Positions 11,886 to 23,929 of a DNA stretch of 64,000 bases are shown one piece after another. Within the stretch, counting starts at the first letter, position 1. Each line of letters begins with the position of its first letter. The translations under genes and the position numbers were made by a program. The notes under the pieces are model-generated. The model was not told the origin of the DNA and ran no database searches. It saw only the letters and a list, made by a program, of their open reading frames with translations. The DNA comes from Neoceratodus forsteri (lineage: Eukaryota; Chordata; Ceratodontiformes; Ceratodontidae): positions 467,912,001-467,976,000 of the forward strand of contig CM028136.1 of NCBI GenBank assembly GCA_016271365.2, in the 5' to 3' direction.

Positions 11886-12099
11886 ATCGTGCCTGGCTCT
11901 CTTCTTCTTTTTTATCCTGAAGCCCCTCCAACCTGCTCCACATATGATGTCATTGATGACATTACATAGTATTTTGGGTAATGGCAGGATTGCATTCTGA
12001 CACAGAAACAAATAAATCATGCCACAGAAATCAATGAATGCTGCTGCAAAAGCCGGGGAGTCCTGCCACAGAGAATGAGGGGCCTTGCTTTTGAGCAAG
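11709..12099. mobile_element. MITE with inverted ends and flanking 16-bp repeats
   Basis: The core (11725-12083) starts GCCCCTAGAATG and ends CATTCT reversed to AGAATGAGGGGC, giving imperfect terminal inverted repeats. It is flanked on both sides by the identical 16-mer CTTGCTTTTGAGCAAG (11709-11724 and 12084-12099). That 16-mer is itself nearly palindromic (CTTGCT...AGCAAG), so it can be read either as a long target duplication or as terminal hairpins belonging to the element. The interior is AT-rich with repeated CTGTGGAATT-like words, akin to the elements at 17.1 and 25-29 kb, and includes a TA microsatellite. Confidence 0.65.
11835..11883. repeat. (TA)n microsatellite
   Basis: An almost pure alternating TA run of about 48 bases lies within the MITE at 11709-12099. 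It is likely length-variable between individuals. Confidence 0.95.
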
Positions 12100-12864
12100 T
12101 GTCATCCTTTAAAAACCTAGGGGTATGACTGATGAATGCCTAATTAGTCTACCAGAAGCATGCGGGTCACATATTTACATCAGTAGGGCCCAGGTTAGGT
12201 GCCTGTTCAAATTCAGAAACTTCCTCTGTTTTATCATGAGAATGCAGGTAACAAAACAATTCATGCTACCTCTGCTACAGTATATCATGGAGATGTGATG
12301 TACTGTATCACTCAGCTCCTAAAGCTACACTGCAGAGGCTGGATGGTCTCTACAAAAGATTCTGCAGGTTTGCCCTACAGAGAAAATCAAGATTCACTGC
12401 TGTTTTTTGCATAGCCAGTTTGGCTGGATGAACCCAATGACCTGCAGGAACTACTACTTGTACATAGTTCTCCATAAGTTTATTGTATCAACTCTACAAC
12501 ACCCACATAACTTACATCCTTCTTCACCTTTGTACCCACCCTGTAAAATAGTCTAAGGCAGCTAACCAGCTAACTGTATAGTGTCCAGTTTCTATCCATG
12601 TTTTATCAGACAACTAGGCACCCTACTTCTCTTGCCCTGTATGATGGAACAACCTACCATCCCCTCATCACCAAAACCCCTAATATTTCTACTGTCCAGA
12701 GGCTGCTACTTCTGTTTCTCAAAAATCTACATAGATGGTCTGCAACCCGAGACCTCCTTCATATCTTCCTGCCAGTATTTACTGATTTGCTTGCAAGCAA
12801 TGAGACGCAATGTGGTGCTGATTGTCATGGGTTAAACATATGCCATAGATGTATAAGTTAAGTA
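12100..12864. other. Unassigned DNA, possible LINE remnant
   Basis: No confident gene is present. A plus-strand frame at 12598-12860 translates to RHPTSLALYDGTTYHPLI followed by a basic stretch. This faintly resembles the C-terminal end of L2/CR1-like reverse transcriptases, but I cannot confirm it by eye. The rest shows no structure. Confidence 0.3.
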
Positions 12865-14460
12865 TGAGGTACTTGCACCATCTCCCTCCTTCCCTTCCTC
12901 TCTAAACTGCAAGAGAAACTGATTCACTCCTGACTCCTCAATTTCCTCTCATCCACTAACTTCCTATTGCCTTTCCGGTCTAGCTTCTGGAAGCACCACT
13001 CCACAATCTCCTCCCTTCTGTGTGTCATTGATGCCATCTTCTCCAGGATGGACCAAGGGGCTCATTACTGCATCAATTTTTGTCAATCTAGCCAAAGCAT
13101 TCTACTCTGTGTTCCGCCCACTTCTCTTGGACAAGCTGAAATCTGTTGACCTCTCTGCCCCCACTGCTGCTTGGTTCCATTCTTACCTAACCAGCCATCT
13201 ACAATAAGAACAGGTTGGCGGTTCCCTGTCACCACCCTTTCCTATTCAGTCTGGGGTTCCACAGGGCTCCATCCTTGATCCCCTTCTTTTCTCCATCTTC
13301 TCAATGACCTCCCCTCCACCTGTGTCAAGTCGTGTATCCACATGAATGCAGATGACACAGTCATCTTCACCTCTGGTCCTTTCACTGCAGTTGTAGAAGA
13401 CCTGCTGTAGTGGGCATTCAACAATGTCCTCCACTGGTTCCATTCCAACCAACTTAGAGTTAACACTAAAAACAGTCTCCATGACTTTTGGTACCAACTA
13501 GAAACAAGCCAGACTCACTTTCCCCCTTGTCTTCACCACTCTGGATGGAACCCCACTTGAAGTGGTTCAGTCCTTTAGGTACCTGGGGGTGTGTCTAGAT
13601 GGTAAGCTTGACTTCTCAGCCCACATTGATGCAATCCATGCCAAGCTCTGTCCCAAGCTTGGTGCCCTCTCTCTCATTACACAAAGATTGCCTATCTCTG
13701 CATCTCCACAGGGAGCTGATTACCAAAATGGTGCTCCCTGTCTTCGACTATGCAGATATAATCTGTGGTTCTGCACCTTCCACTTTCCTCACCAGACTTG
13801 ATACCTTCCTCAATTCTTTCTGCCATTTTGCATCTAACTCTTTACCATGCACACATCATTGCTCGCTGTATTCCTCCCTATCCATCCTCCCTCTCACCGC
13901 CAGGCCCATTGTGCTTCATTCATCTTCAAATATTGTTTCAACACCCTTCCCTCTTACCTCTCCTCTCTCCTATCCTGAATCCCCCCTGCCTCCTGCTCCC
14001 TCTGTTTGAGGGACCATCACACTTTTACCATTCCTTACCCATGCTCCTCTGCTGGACAATCTGCATTCTCCTATAGGCTTTCCTCACTCTGGAACAAACT
14101 CCCTTCCTATGTCCATCTCTCCCCAACCTATAGCTCCTTTAAATGCCAGCTGAAACTTTAACCCCCCCTCCCACACTTGCTCCTGCTACCCTTCTTCTGG
14201 TTAACCTTGAAGGGTTTGTTTTAATCCATACAGGTTACTGTTTTGTGTTTCTATGCACTGCTAATGTTCACTGCACTTTGTTTAACTGCTGTATATGCAG
14301 ATTTTTTTTTATTTATTCTATTATTGTATTACATTGCTCATCTGCCTATTCAGATGTTATTTTGCTATTGTCTGCTGCTACTTGCTCCATCTCCCCCTTC
14401 CCCAGGTCGCATCTGGAAACGAGCCTCAGCTCAGTGTGCCTTTCCCTTAAAAAAAAATAG
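12865..14460 (+). mobile_element. Rex1-like LINE, 3' half
   Basis: The element enters in the reverse transcriptase. It shows LPFRSSFWKHHSTISSLL near 12970, VNLAKAFYSVFRPLLLDKLK (motif A) near 13080, and the QGSIL block near 13262. Decayed motif C reads MNADDTVIFTS near 13345, followed by WFHSNQLRVNTKKTVSMTFG. Downstream are FRYLGVCLDGKLDF and, near 13845, THHCSLYSSLSILPLTAR. The last block (THHC-LY-L..R) is characteristic of Rex1/Babar-type C-termini. The 3' UTR ends in GGTCGCATCTGGAAACGAGC, a GCTCAGTGTGCC block and poly(A). Many frameshifts make it inactive. Confidence 0.8.
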
Positions 14461-17103
14461 AATTACACATTTAAAAAAAAAATGACATTTTGAAGTTTTT
14501 ACTCTGTGAAAATTAAAAGTATTCTTTGTTCCTAATTTGTGTTACTATGTGGCACTGTCTACAAATGGTTTGTTTATCTGTCCTTTTCAAATAGTTCATT
14601 TGGATATACTTGGCTGTAATTTTTAAACAGTATGGCTGGTTACATGTGCCTTATAGTATTCTTATTACCTGATAGGAGTTCATCCTTTAATTGTTATGTC
14701 CATTTTGTTTGGTCCATCATGGGAGTAAGATGGAAGTTTGGTGTTGCCGATGGCAGGAAAGAAATAATCCATTCCTGATCATGGCCGCAGTGAGAGAGTG
14801 ACTGACCGAGCAGGTGGGGGATTTGATAGAGGTGGGGTGTTGATCATAGCTGCACTCAGAAAAGGACTGACCAAGCAGGTGGGTAATTTGAGGAATTGGG
14901 AGGTGCAGTCTTGCATTACAGAGACAGTAGCAGTACTCTTACCTGCTACATAGTTAATTATCCTAGACTGTTGCCATGAACTATCTTGTACTGTGTAGGT
15001 AACCTGCATTTGTGTATCAGTTTGTAAAGAACACCTATGTATTAAAATGTTGTCTTAGGCTAAACATGCTGAACTGCAAGCAATTCACTTCCTGGTGTGT
15101 TCTGGGGATAAGGTACATCAGAAAAGATGAAAACAGGTGCACACTAAATTATTGTGAACTGAGTACAAAACCAAAGATTTAATACAATACAAACAAGAAA
15201 GAAAGAAAGAAAGATTGATTTGAGCAAAACTGTATAAGTAACCAAAATAGAAGTTGGCTGTTACAGGCACTTGACAAGTAGCAGAGGATCACATAACTGG
15301 GTAACTAAAAAAAGTACCATTCAACAATGGTACAACCTTACCAACCCAGGGGGATTACAGGAGTATGGAGCAGCTGCAGGAAGGAGTGGTAAAATCTTAT
15401 GTATTCTACAGTACTATACTGCACTATAAACTAAACACTTCTTGCACATTGCTGTACCAAGGGACCTCCACAGAAACATGATATTGTATATCACTGGCCT
15501 TACCAACATCTGCTTGTTCCCAATTTTAAATAAATAAATACATTCTAAATAATTTGTGTGACAATCTGTGACAGCTTGAGGCAACCAGAAATGATAAATT
15601 GAGTTAATTACATATCATAGAATTGTCTGACAAAAAAAATGAATATAACTAATTTCACACTGTAAACCAAAATAAACATGTATAATAAGAAACAATGCTG
15701 CTGTGTATTTATTCCATTGTCTTGGTGGTATATTAAACTTTGGAATAATGCCATGGAAGAGAAAGAGCACCTTAACCTTTAATTCTGTAAACCTTTAATT
15801 ATGTAATGAACTCCACAGTTCGTATTCTGTTTCAGGTCATTGATCGTAAGCCTACAACTTTGCAAAATTGGCAATACCTTGATGACAGCATGACCTTTTC
15901 TTTATTTTACAGAACATTTCACAGTAGACCAATAGTTATTTAACTTGGAATATCCCTCCATCTACTCATAAATAAATAAAATAAAATAATAAATGATATA
16001 TATAAAGGTTCAAAAGATGTTGAAAAGTACTTGCTGTCTCTGTTTCACTATAAGAAACAGGCAAGAATGTAATTTCTCTCCCAATTTTTATTTTAAGTGA
16101 ACTTGTTTTCCTTTTTCTTTTTCATTTGCAGTTTCTGGGTTTTTACGAGTTTTCTCCCAGCCCCTGCACCCATGCATCCCCCGACGCAGTGTGTGTTGTG
16201 GAGGCACGCGTAAGCATGCTGTGTGGGATGCGCCTCCCTGTCAGTTGCACCGTTGACCACCTGCACCAGCACCGAACCTCCATTCAGTGATGGCGGGACT
16301 AAGGGCAGGTGACTCCACCAACCCCACCCCTTACCTGAGAAAGGAGAGCCAACGCATTGGCACATGGCTTCCTGATTTTGACACAGCCTGCATTTAAAAA
16401 TCAGGATTGCCACAAACTCTGACACAAGGTGCCACTTGCATCATAGCTGCTTGGCACACGCACCTTGCATCAAAGTTTTTGTTTTGAAAATTAAGCCCAT
16501 AGTTTGCTGTAAAATCCCAAGCCATTTTCTAGTTCTTGCTCAGACCATGGTTTCAGTCAAGATTAATCCCTCAGGAACTTTCTTGCAAGTGGCCATGTTT
16601 GTTGAATGAGTAACAGTCATATTTACTGGCAACAAGGTGCTGTAAAAGTAACAGTAACTATAATTTGTAGTAGTTACAACACTGTGTTGGAAATCTGTGG
16701 AAATCTAAAAGACTGTTTAAACTTGGTGAGGAGGTGTTTGGAGCAAATTAGGGAAAGCACGCATGCCCACTGGATCAGGAATTACTGTAAATAAAAACTA
16801 GAAAAAGTGTGTAGTTCTCCAATAGGGGAAAGCCAGTAGTATCTTCAAAAGCTGTAGTGTTCCACAGTATGTCATCCACATACAATCCCCTCACACTAGC
16901 TCTCTGAACACACACACATAACTGGTTTCCCTTCACATAAGCCACAACACTCCCTCCACCCACCCAATCGGGACTGCTACCTGCCATAGACAGATTCTTA
17001 GGCCTGGCATTCCAGGCACTTGTGATATGATTTCACCCTACTTGAGGTACTTGCTATTAGATCACAGAAAGTGACACATGCACCAAATATTGGATGCATG
17101 TAT
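14461..17103. other. Unassigned AT-rich DNA
   Basis: No gene is recognised in this 2.6 kb. Apart from the duplication at 14776-14905, it holds a short GAAA run near 15195, an AAATAAATAAAT stretch near 15527 that looks like a retroposon tail, and a similar A-rich run at 15970. A GC-richer part (16130-16440) has no readable similarity. Confidence 0.5.
14776..14905. repeat. Imperfect 65-bp tandem duplication
   Basis: Two adjacent units start at 14776 and 14841 with TGATCAT, and both contain GACTGACC and AGCAGGTGGG at matching positions. They are about 75-80 percent alike by eye. No coding role is visible. Confidence 0.65.
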
Positions 17104-17449
17104 TAGTGGTGTGGGGAATTTTTTAATTCTGGCAGAATGGAATTTTGTGGAATTTTTTAAATTCCATCAAATTAATCAGACGCAGAATGGCAGAATTCCA
17201 CAGCAGAAAAATGCAGAATGGGTTTTCTTCTACATCTCTGCATAATTCTGTTCTGTGAATCTTAACATTTTCCACAGAAATGTTTGGAGAATGATTTTCT
17301 GTGGAAAAATGCTGTTCCAAGGAATATAATTCCATGGATCATATCAGGCAGAATTATGCAGAAGGACCTACAAAATTATGGCAGCAATTTGGCCAGTGAA
17401 ATGGTCATTCCATGTTAATTCTGCCACCAGAATTCTACATTCCTACAAC
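17104..17449. mobile_element. hAT-like non-autonomous element (MITE)
   Basis: The left end reads TAGTGGTGTGGGGAATTTTT. The right end, reversed, reads TAGGGTTGTAGGAATGTAG, and both continue into AATTCTGG and CAGAAT. Ends of the form TAGNGNTGTG fit the hAT superfamily. The interior is rich in GGAATTTTGTGG-type words seen again at 25.4-29.2 kb. No 8-bp target duplication is evident, so it may be old or the limits may be off by a few bases. It sits immediately before the L2-like coding fragment. Confidence 0.55.
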
Positions 17450-17451
17450 CC

Positions 17452-18794
17452 TACCTCACCTCCTCCTTTATAACACCCCCCCATCCTCCCATTCCCTTAG
17501 ATCAACCGACTCCCACACACTGGTAGTCCCCCGAAGATCTACCCAAATTAGCCAGTCCTGTTACTCTCACCGCCTCCCAAAAATTTGTAATGCCCTCCCC
17601 CCTCAAAACTGGCACTCATCCTCCTCTACTCCATCAGATCTGCCCTCAATAATTACCTTGCACTTAGCTGCTTCTGCCATGTCCCTCCCTAATTCCCTCA
17701 TCTAAGTCCTAGAAAAACCCTACCCCTCTACTGTCACCTTCATTTTACCCTGTGCTCCCCATCCCCCATTTCTAGCTCTCCTCCCCTTCTCCCAAATTGC
17801 TCCCCCTTACGTTCTGTTAGAGATCAAGGGAGGCCAGTAAGGGACCCTGAATGCTCTCCATGGGTCCCTCTCCTACACCCCCTTGGGGCTTATATCTCTC
17901 ATCTACTACCTTCCCCCACCATCCCTCCTATCTCCCTAGACTTGTAGTCCTTTTGCAGGGTTCTTAGCATCTTGAAGGGGTCTTACTGCATCTAGGCTTG
18001 TTTCCACTCCTTACCCCTTCCCCATCTACCTGTTCCCCTAGCCTTTGCAGTCCCCTTGCAGGGTTCTCAGCATCCTGAAGGGGCCCTACTGCACCTAGGC
18101 ATGTCTCCTCTCCTTCCCCTCCCCATCTACCTTTCTCCCTGGCCATGGCAGTCCCCTTGCAGGGTTCTCAGCATCCTGAAGGGGTCCAACTGAGCCTAAG
18201 CATATTTCCCCTATTCTATCTAGCCACTATCTTGGCTTTCCATGACTACTAGCAGGGTCCAATGCATCCCGATGGACTATTGATTAGTCCCCATCTCCTC
18301 CAAAGGTGCACATTTTCTTCCCCTCAAGGATTCAATTCTCACTCCCACCCTCTCCTATCACTCTCTTAATCCCTATCTACTGACCTTCCCCAACCCACTT
18401 GCAGGGTACCCTGCATCCTGAAGGGTCCTGTCTTGGGACAGGTCCTATTCCCCCTTGTAGCATTGTCACATCTCCTCCTCCATCTCTCTCCTCTCTCTTT
18501 AAATGCCTACAGACATATCCCCCTTTCTATCTAGTCCCACAGCCCCATTGCATGGTTCCCCACATCATGAAGGGGTCTCTCTGGGACACTGCCTTATCCC
18601 CTTCTCTCTGGTCCCTCCAGTCTTCTTGCAGGGTCCTCACATCCTGAAGGGGTCTCCAGGGACACAATGCTTCCCCTTCCCCATCTCACCCCTCCCTCTC
18701 CTTTCCCCCTTTTCTTTCACGTAAGCACTTGTTATTTATTAACTCAGCACTTATTATTGCCCACTGTTTCTACCTACTATGTGCAACACTGTTG
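17452..18794 (+). mobile_element. L2-like LINE, 3' portion (first segment)
   Basis: The first 250 bases encode SHSLRSTDSHTLVVPR, then SHRLPKICNALPP, matching the LRS.D...L.VPR...F...AP.LWN.LP ending of L2/CR1-group reverse transcriptases. A long pyrimidine-rich 3' region with a minisatellite follows. The segment ends at GTGCAACACTGTTG (18781-18794), where a full-length L1 has inserted; the remainder resumes at 24963 and runs to a (TAAA)n tail at 25136. Joining both parts gives one element of about 1.5 kb. Confidence 0.7.
17940..18690 (+). repeat. Pyrimidine-rich degenerate minisatellite, about 102-bp unit
   Basis: Copies of TTGCAGGGTTCTCAGCATCC followed by TGAAGGGG recur at 17953, 18056 and 18157 (spacings 103 and 101). 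More diverged copies follow near 18252, 18402, 18546 and 18622. Between them lie C/T-rich spacers such as CCCCATCTACC. The array lies in the 3' UTR of the L2-like LINE, so it was probably carried with it or expanded inside it. Confidence 0.8.
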
Positions 18795-19303
18795 ATTTTT
18801 TTAATTAAAGATTTATTAGGTTTTAACAATACAGAGAACAGAACCAACAAATAGAAAATACAGTCATTCAGTACAAAACAATGTATCGGGACTGTTTCCC
18901 TCCTCACCAACCCTTTCTCAACCCACCTCCTACCCACCCACCACCCTACACAACACATTCAATAAAAGACAGGTGAGACACAGGATTGAATTTATGTTGG
19001 CATATAGTGGTTAAATAGAATAAAGGGTGTATACAGGGAATCCCAGATGTTCCTATACTTCTTCTGCCTGTTATTGAGACTAGCTATGGCCTTCTCTGTT
19101 CTCAGATTTGCAAGAAGTTCCTGAAGCCATTCGGAATAAGATATGTCCACACTGTCCTTCCAATGGTGCAGTATCACCTTTTTGACAGACATGGAGATGA
19201 GGGCCATGTGATATCTGCGATAAAGTATCAATACCTCAGAAAAGTCACCCAGTACACAAATCTCTGGGGTAAATAGGGCATTCAGGCCCAGCAAGGGATC
19301 CGT

Positions 19304-19873
19304 TCATTGTTGAATGGTAGTCCAGAGTACTGAGACCTTGGAACAAGTCCCAAAAATATGGAACAGGGAACCTTCGTCTTGGTGACAGCAGACACAGGTG
19401 GGGGATGTAAGAAGACCAAATATAAATAACTTTTGTGGGGAATAATATAAATTATGTAATATATGGAACTGAGTAATGTGCAGTCTATCTTGGGTAATGT
19501 ATTTATGGCAGTTGTGCCATAAAGCTGCCCAATCTAAGTCTCGAGTGAGAAATGCTATGGACCAATATGTTAAGGGAGCAAAACCACTTGGGTAGGCCCA
19601 ATTGTACAAGATCCCGTAAGTCTTGGATACTGCTTGTTGAGCACCTACCAAAGACTTCAGTTCCTGTGAGAAAGAAATATTAGCCGGTTGTGGAGGAATT
19701 AAACCAAACACCTTCAAAATCAGATGCCTTAATTGAAATATTTTGAAAACATTAAGGGTGGGGACATTAAATTTGTTTATAATCTCAGTGGTGGAAAGCC
19801 AAGAACCCTCTTCTGTCACAAAGAGAGAAAGGTTTCCATCCCCCAAGAGTGGCGGACAATGAGCACTGAACAT
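19304..19873 (-). pseudogene. L1 ORF2 C-terminal region
   Basis: On the minus strand this 189-residue frame contains FKIFQLRHLILKVFGLIPP, the CDLDWAALWH-like block (here RDLDWAALWHNCHKYI), ILHNLYYSPQKLF and CVCCHQDEGSLFHIF, ending SVLWTTI. The Cys-rich C..CH..EG.L.H.F motif is the usual L1 ORF2 tail, thought to help RNA binding. The frame stays open for 570 bases, better preserved than the same region of the L1 at 2.5-9.6 kb. Confidence 0.88.
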
Positions 19874-20490
19874 TTTATCTATCCTGAGCTTAGGGTTGCT
19901 CCATATGGATTGTGCTAAGTCTTGAGTGTGCTTATATTTAAGGAAAGAACACAGCTGTGTATGAATCCTGACCTAGATTGCAATAGGGGTAGGTTTTAAA
20001 CTGGAAGGACTAGCATTAGCTTTAATATGTGAAAGACTGACTGAGGTTATACCACAGGCCAAAATATGAGCCAACTCAGTTCTAAGCCAGTGGGGTAGTA
20101 GAAGGGGAGACGCTATTTCCTCAGGGGGAACTAGCCATTAAAGGAACTTGGTGGCATGGCTGGCCCAGTAGTAGAACACTAAGTGAGGTAAGCGTAAGCC
20201 CCCTTTGACCTTTGGGGCAGCAAGTTTGTGATATGCCAATCTGGGTTGTTTGTTATACCAAATAAATTTGGTTGATGATAACTGAATATTCTGGAACCAA
20301 GTTAAAGGTAGCCAGGTGTTAAGTTATTGGAGAGGATAAAAAAGCTGAGGGAAAACATTCATCTTGACTAAATTAATCCTGCCCCAGAGAGAAATTGGAA
20401 GTTTAGACCATCTTTCAAGATCCCCAGTGATAATTTTCACTGAGGATTCCAAATTCAATTTCTGGGTAAGTGTTGGATTTCTTGATATTT

Positions 20491-21053
20491 CTATACCCAA
20501 ATACCTGAATGAGTCCTGTTTCCAGGAAAGGCCCAGATAGAGCTTTTAAGCACCTTGTGTTTGAGAGGGAATACTATAGCTTTGTCCAGATTTAGTTTAT
20601 AGTTGGACAATTGGCCGTATTTTTCGATGTCGGATAGCATGGGGGGATTGAAGCAGTTGGGTGTGATAATTTGTAAAAGGAGGTCATCCACATAGGCAGA
20701 GACCTTAATTTCATGACCTAGAATGGATATTCCTTGTATCCTGTCACATGACGTCAGTAGCTGAATAAGAGGCTCCAAGAATAAATTAAATAGCAGTGGG
20801 GATAGAGGCAGCCCTGTTTGGTACCGGATGATAAAGGGAAGGAACTCGATACAGCCCCGTTAGCCATAACCTGAGCTATAGGGGAAAGGTATAGAGTTTG
20901 TTTCCAAAGCTGGAATTGTAAAGGAAACTTGTAGGTGTGAAGAGTACGGAACATAAAGTTCCAATCCACTCTGTCAAAAGCCTTCTCGACATCCACAGAA
21001 ATCAAAACTGCAGGAAAGGGAGCATCTCTGGATGCTGAGAGGACATGCAACAA
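20491..21053 (-). pseudogene. L1 ORF2 reverse transcriptase core
   Basis: Two overlapping frames carry the polymerase. The first (21053-20754) has VLISVDVEKAFDRVDW (motif A with catalytic Asp) and SSGTKQGCLYP. The second (20778-20491) has MEPLIQLLTSC and VSAYVDDLLLQI, motif C with YVDD at 20694-20683. One frameshift at about 20770, between GTKQGC and EPL, separates them. Both aspartates of motif C and that of motif A are kept. Weaker remnants of the N-terminal fingers region lie between 21060 and 21600. Confidence 0.9.
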
Positions 21054-21766
21054 TGTTCAGAGGTGGTCAACTGAGGAAAGCCCCTTCATGAAACCTACCT
21101 GTTACAGACCAATAAACTCAGGCAATATAATGTTAATACGATCAGTAATCAATTTGGTTAAAATTTAAATATCCTGATTCAATAGGGAGATGGGACGGTA
21201 ACTGGAAACTAGCTCTGGATTCCTATCTGATTTGGGCAATAGGACAATTAGGGCTTCAAATAAGGAGGAATCCACAGCTGCTCCTGACAAGATGTATTGG
21301 AACAGGGGCAATAATAAGGTGAGAATTTGCTTGTGAAATTTTTTTATAAAAGTTGCCAGAAAATACGTCAGGACCAGGGGATTTATCAGAAGGGAGAGAC
21401 CTTGAATAACTCTGGTCAGTTCAGTAGAGGAGATATGGGTTGTAAGGACACTGTATTGATCTTCAGAAAGAGAAGGTAGATTAGCTGTAGCCAGCTATTC
21501 ATCTAGGATTTGATTTGGGGGTGGGTCAATCATGAGGCTATATAAGTTGCTGTAGTAATTGCAAAACTCTGCTACTATATCCGAAGGGGATGTTTTTAGG
21601 GATCTATTTGGGAGTGAATAGATGTAATGTATCTAGATGACTCCAGCTGTTTAATCCTAAGTGCTAAAAGGTGCCCTGCCTTTTCACCCTGATCTGAATA
21701 TGATGCCTTGGTCTGTAAAATTACAAACTCTGCTTGTTCTCTTAACATTTCTAAATAGGCATCTCT

Positions 21767-22804
21767 TCATTTGGCTAGCTCCTGTCTGATGGTATCAGGG
21801 GAATGAGGGGTCAAGGTAGCTTCAGCTGTTCGAATTTGAGCGAGAAGGCTGGATAATCTTTGTTCCCTTTTTCTTTTCCTTTGAGCACATAAACTGATTA
21901 GTATCCCTCTGATATACACTTTGAAAACACACCATTCTAAGTCTAGTCTAGAAGTGGACTTAAAACTAACTTCAATAAACTGTTCTATATGTTTAGAAAG
22001 GGTTGTGACCAACTCAGGGTCTTTCAGCACCTGGTTGTTGGTCTTCCAATGTGATGTTCTCGTAAGAGGGGGTGAGAGAAAAAGTTGGCAAGTTATGAGA
22101 GAATGGTTAGAGGGGGGACCTGGTTCAATGGAGGAAGTTATAACACCAGGCATTAATGTATGGGATAATAGGATATAATCAATACGGGAGGCAGAGGTGT
22201 GAACTGACGACCTAAAGGTATAACCCCTTTCCGTGGGGTTAAGCACACACCATACGTCACATAGGCCAACTTGATCAATAAGCTCCAGGAAGGCTGGTTG
22301 AGCCAGTGAGAGCCCCTTATGGGAGCAACCAGAGCGGTCAAGTGAGGAGTCAAATACGAGGTTCATATCCCCATCTAGTATTATTGATAAGGAGAGAAAA
22401 GGGGTGAGACCACCAACCAGCTGTACGAAAAACCCTGGTGAATCCAAATTTGGCCCATAAACACTGACCAACAGAATCTCTGTTGTATATAAAGTGGCAT
22501 GTATTAGAACAAATCTACCCTGTGGATTCTTAACCATCTGGATGAGTGAAAATGGGATCTTTCTGTATATTAGAACCATGACCATGCAACTTTGTGAGGA
22601 ACCCTCAGCTGAAAACACTTGTCCCATTTGGAGTCTCCTCATCCGAATGGCTTCTGAATCCAATAGGTGAGATTCCTGTAGAAATATAACTTCTGCTGAT
22701 AGTAAGGATAAATGTTTCAGTACTTTATATTGCTTCAATTTCTGCCTGATTTCCTTAACATTCCAGGTAGCAAATTTAATGTCATTCACCATACTTTGTA
22801 CCAT
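21767..22804 (-). pseudogene. L1 ORF2 AP endonuclease domain and linker
   Basis: A 345-residue open frame starts MVQSMVNDIKFATWNV. It holds the endonuclease motifs in order: TWNV (Asn), FLQESHL (Glu), VSVYGPN, LDGDMNLVFD (GDxN), ASRIDYILLS and, near residue 233, PPSNHSLI. The last motif is normally SDH; here Asp is replaced by Asn, a change expected to impair the catalytic Asp-His pair. The rest of the frame (CVFKVYIRGILIS, RKRKREQRLSSLLAQI) is the linker ahead of the polymerase. I take the start as the upstream Met at 22804, which fits the L1 ORF2 beginning. Confidence 0.92.
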
Positions 22805-23929
22805 ACATAGAATTAGCCAAGTAGTACAGAGATGGTATTGGAATCGCCAGCATTACAATCTTCCAAGAATCCTTGTTGCGTCCCCTCCCACCCACCCATC
22901 CCCAGTCCCAAATATTTGTCCCCTATCCCCCAAACCCACCTAAAGAACAAATAATGAAGTGGGAGCAAACGAAACAACCCAACCCCCAATCCCCTTAATT
23001 ATTGAGGACAGCATTCTGCAGATCTCCATTTCTATAGCTCCCTCCCTCTCTCCAGCCACCTTTGAATGCAGCCAGATCCTATTCCCTGTAATAGGGAATC
23101 TAGGACAAGAGACAAAGCAAACCAAAGAAAAAGCAAACATGGGGGAGTCAAGATATGAAACATATTAAAATTATAAAATTAAATAAAATCCACGAAGCCC
23201 CAAAAAGGTAACATGCTAACTTTGATCTTGAAGTTATTCCGAGATACCCCCCTGTATTCTATCCCAACAAATTATTATAATCTAATACGCTGATTAATAC
23301 CTTGTTACTGCTTGGCTAAATAAAATTTGTCAGGGATAGCAATCTTTTCCCTATTTAAAAAAACACTTAAGTCAGCGATTAATTTCACTATTGAGCAGAA
23401 TGCAATTTGATCTTAGCCAGAGCAGTGACATAAACTAGGAACTTGGGTTACTAGATTCTAACTGGTAAACATTTCTCTACAAAACGTATTCAACAATTCA
23501 AGAACTCTAAGAGACAACTAGATTTGTGACCTTATCTCTGCCAGAATATCGAGGAACCGTGAACTCCCAGAAAAGAAAGGAGTGAGCGCCCTCTAGTGGT
23601 GTTTAAAAGTAATAAATTCAGCCTGAGTAGGAAAACAGAGATACTAGAAAAATAATAGCACAGAGTTTGAACCATGTAGTGGAACCCAAATTGGTCCAGT
23701 AGTAAACCGAAGATCCCAATGATGTTGCTGATCGAGGAAAGTCAGCGACCTATTGCAAGAGCTTAAGTCAGAGAACTCAGATCATACAAATCAAAATTCC
23801 AGCACTGCAAGCCATATTCTCCATATGTAAGCATCCTTTCCCAATCTGATAGAGAAATTACAGTACCTTGGACTTATAATTTATGGCTCCAGGGCATTAA
23901 CCCCGAAATAAAGTCAGGTGTCACGAAAG
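22805..23929 (-). other. L1 inter-ORF region
   Basis: About 1.1 kb between ORF1 and ORF2 of the full-length L1 has no readable frame. An ORF gap this long is unusual for mammalian L1. A separate insertion, or a decayed extension of either ORF, could account for part of it; I see no clear boundary inside. Confidence 0.5.
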
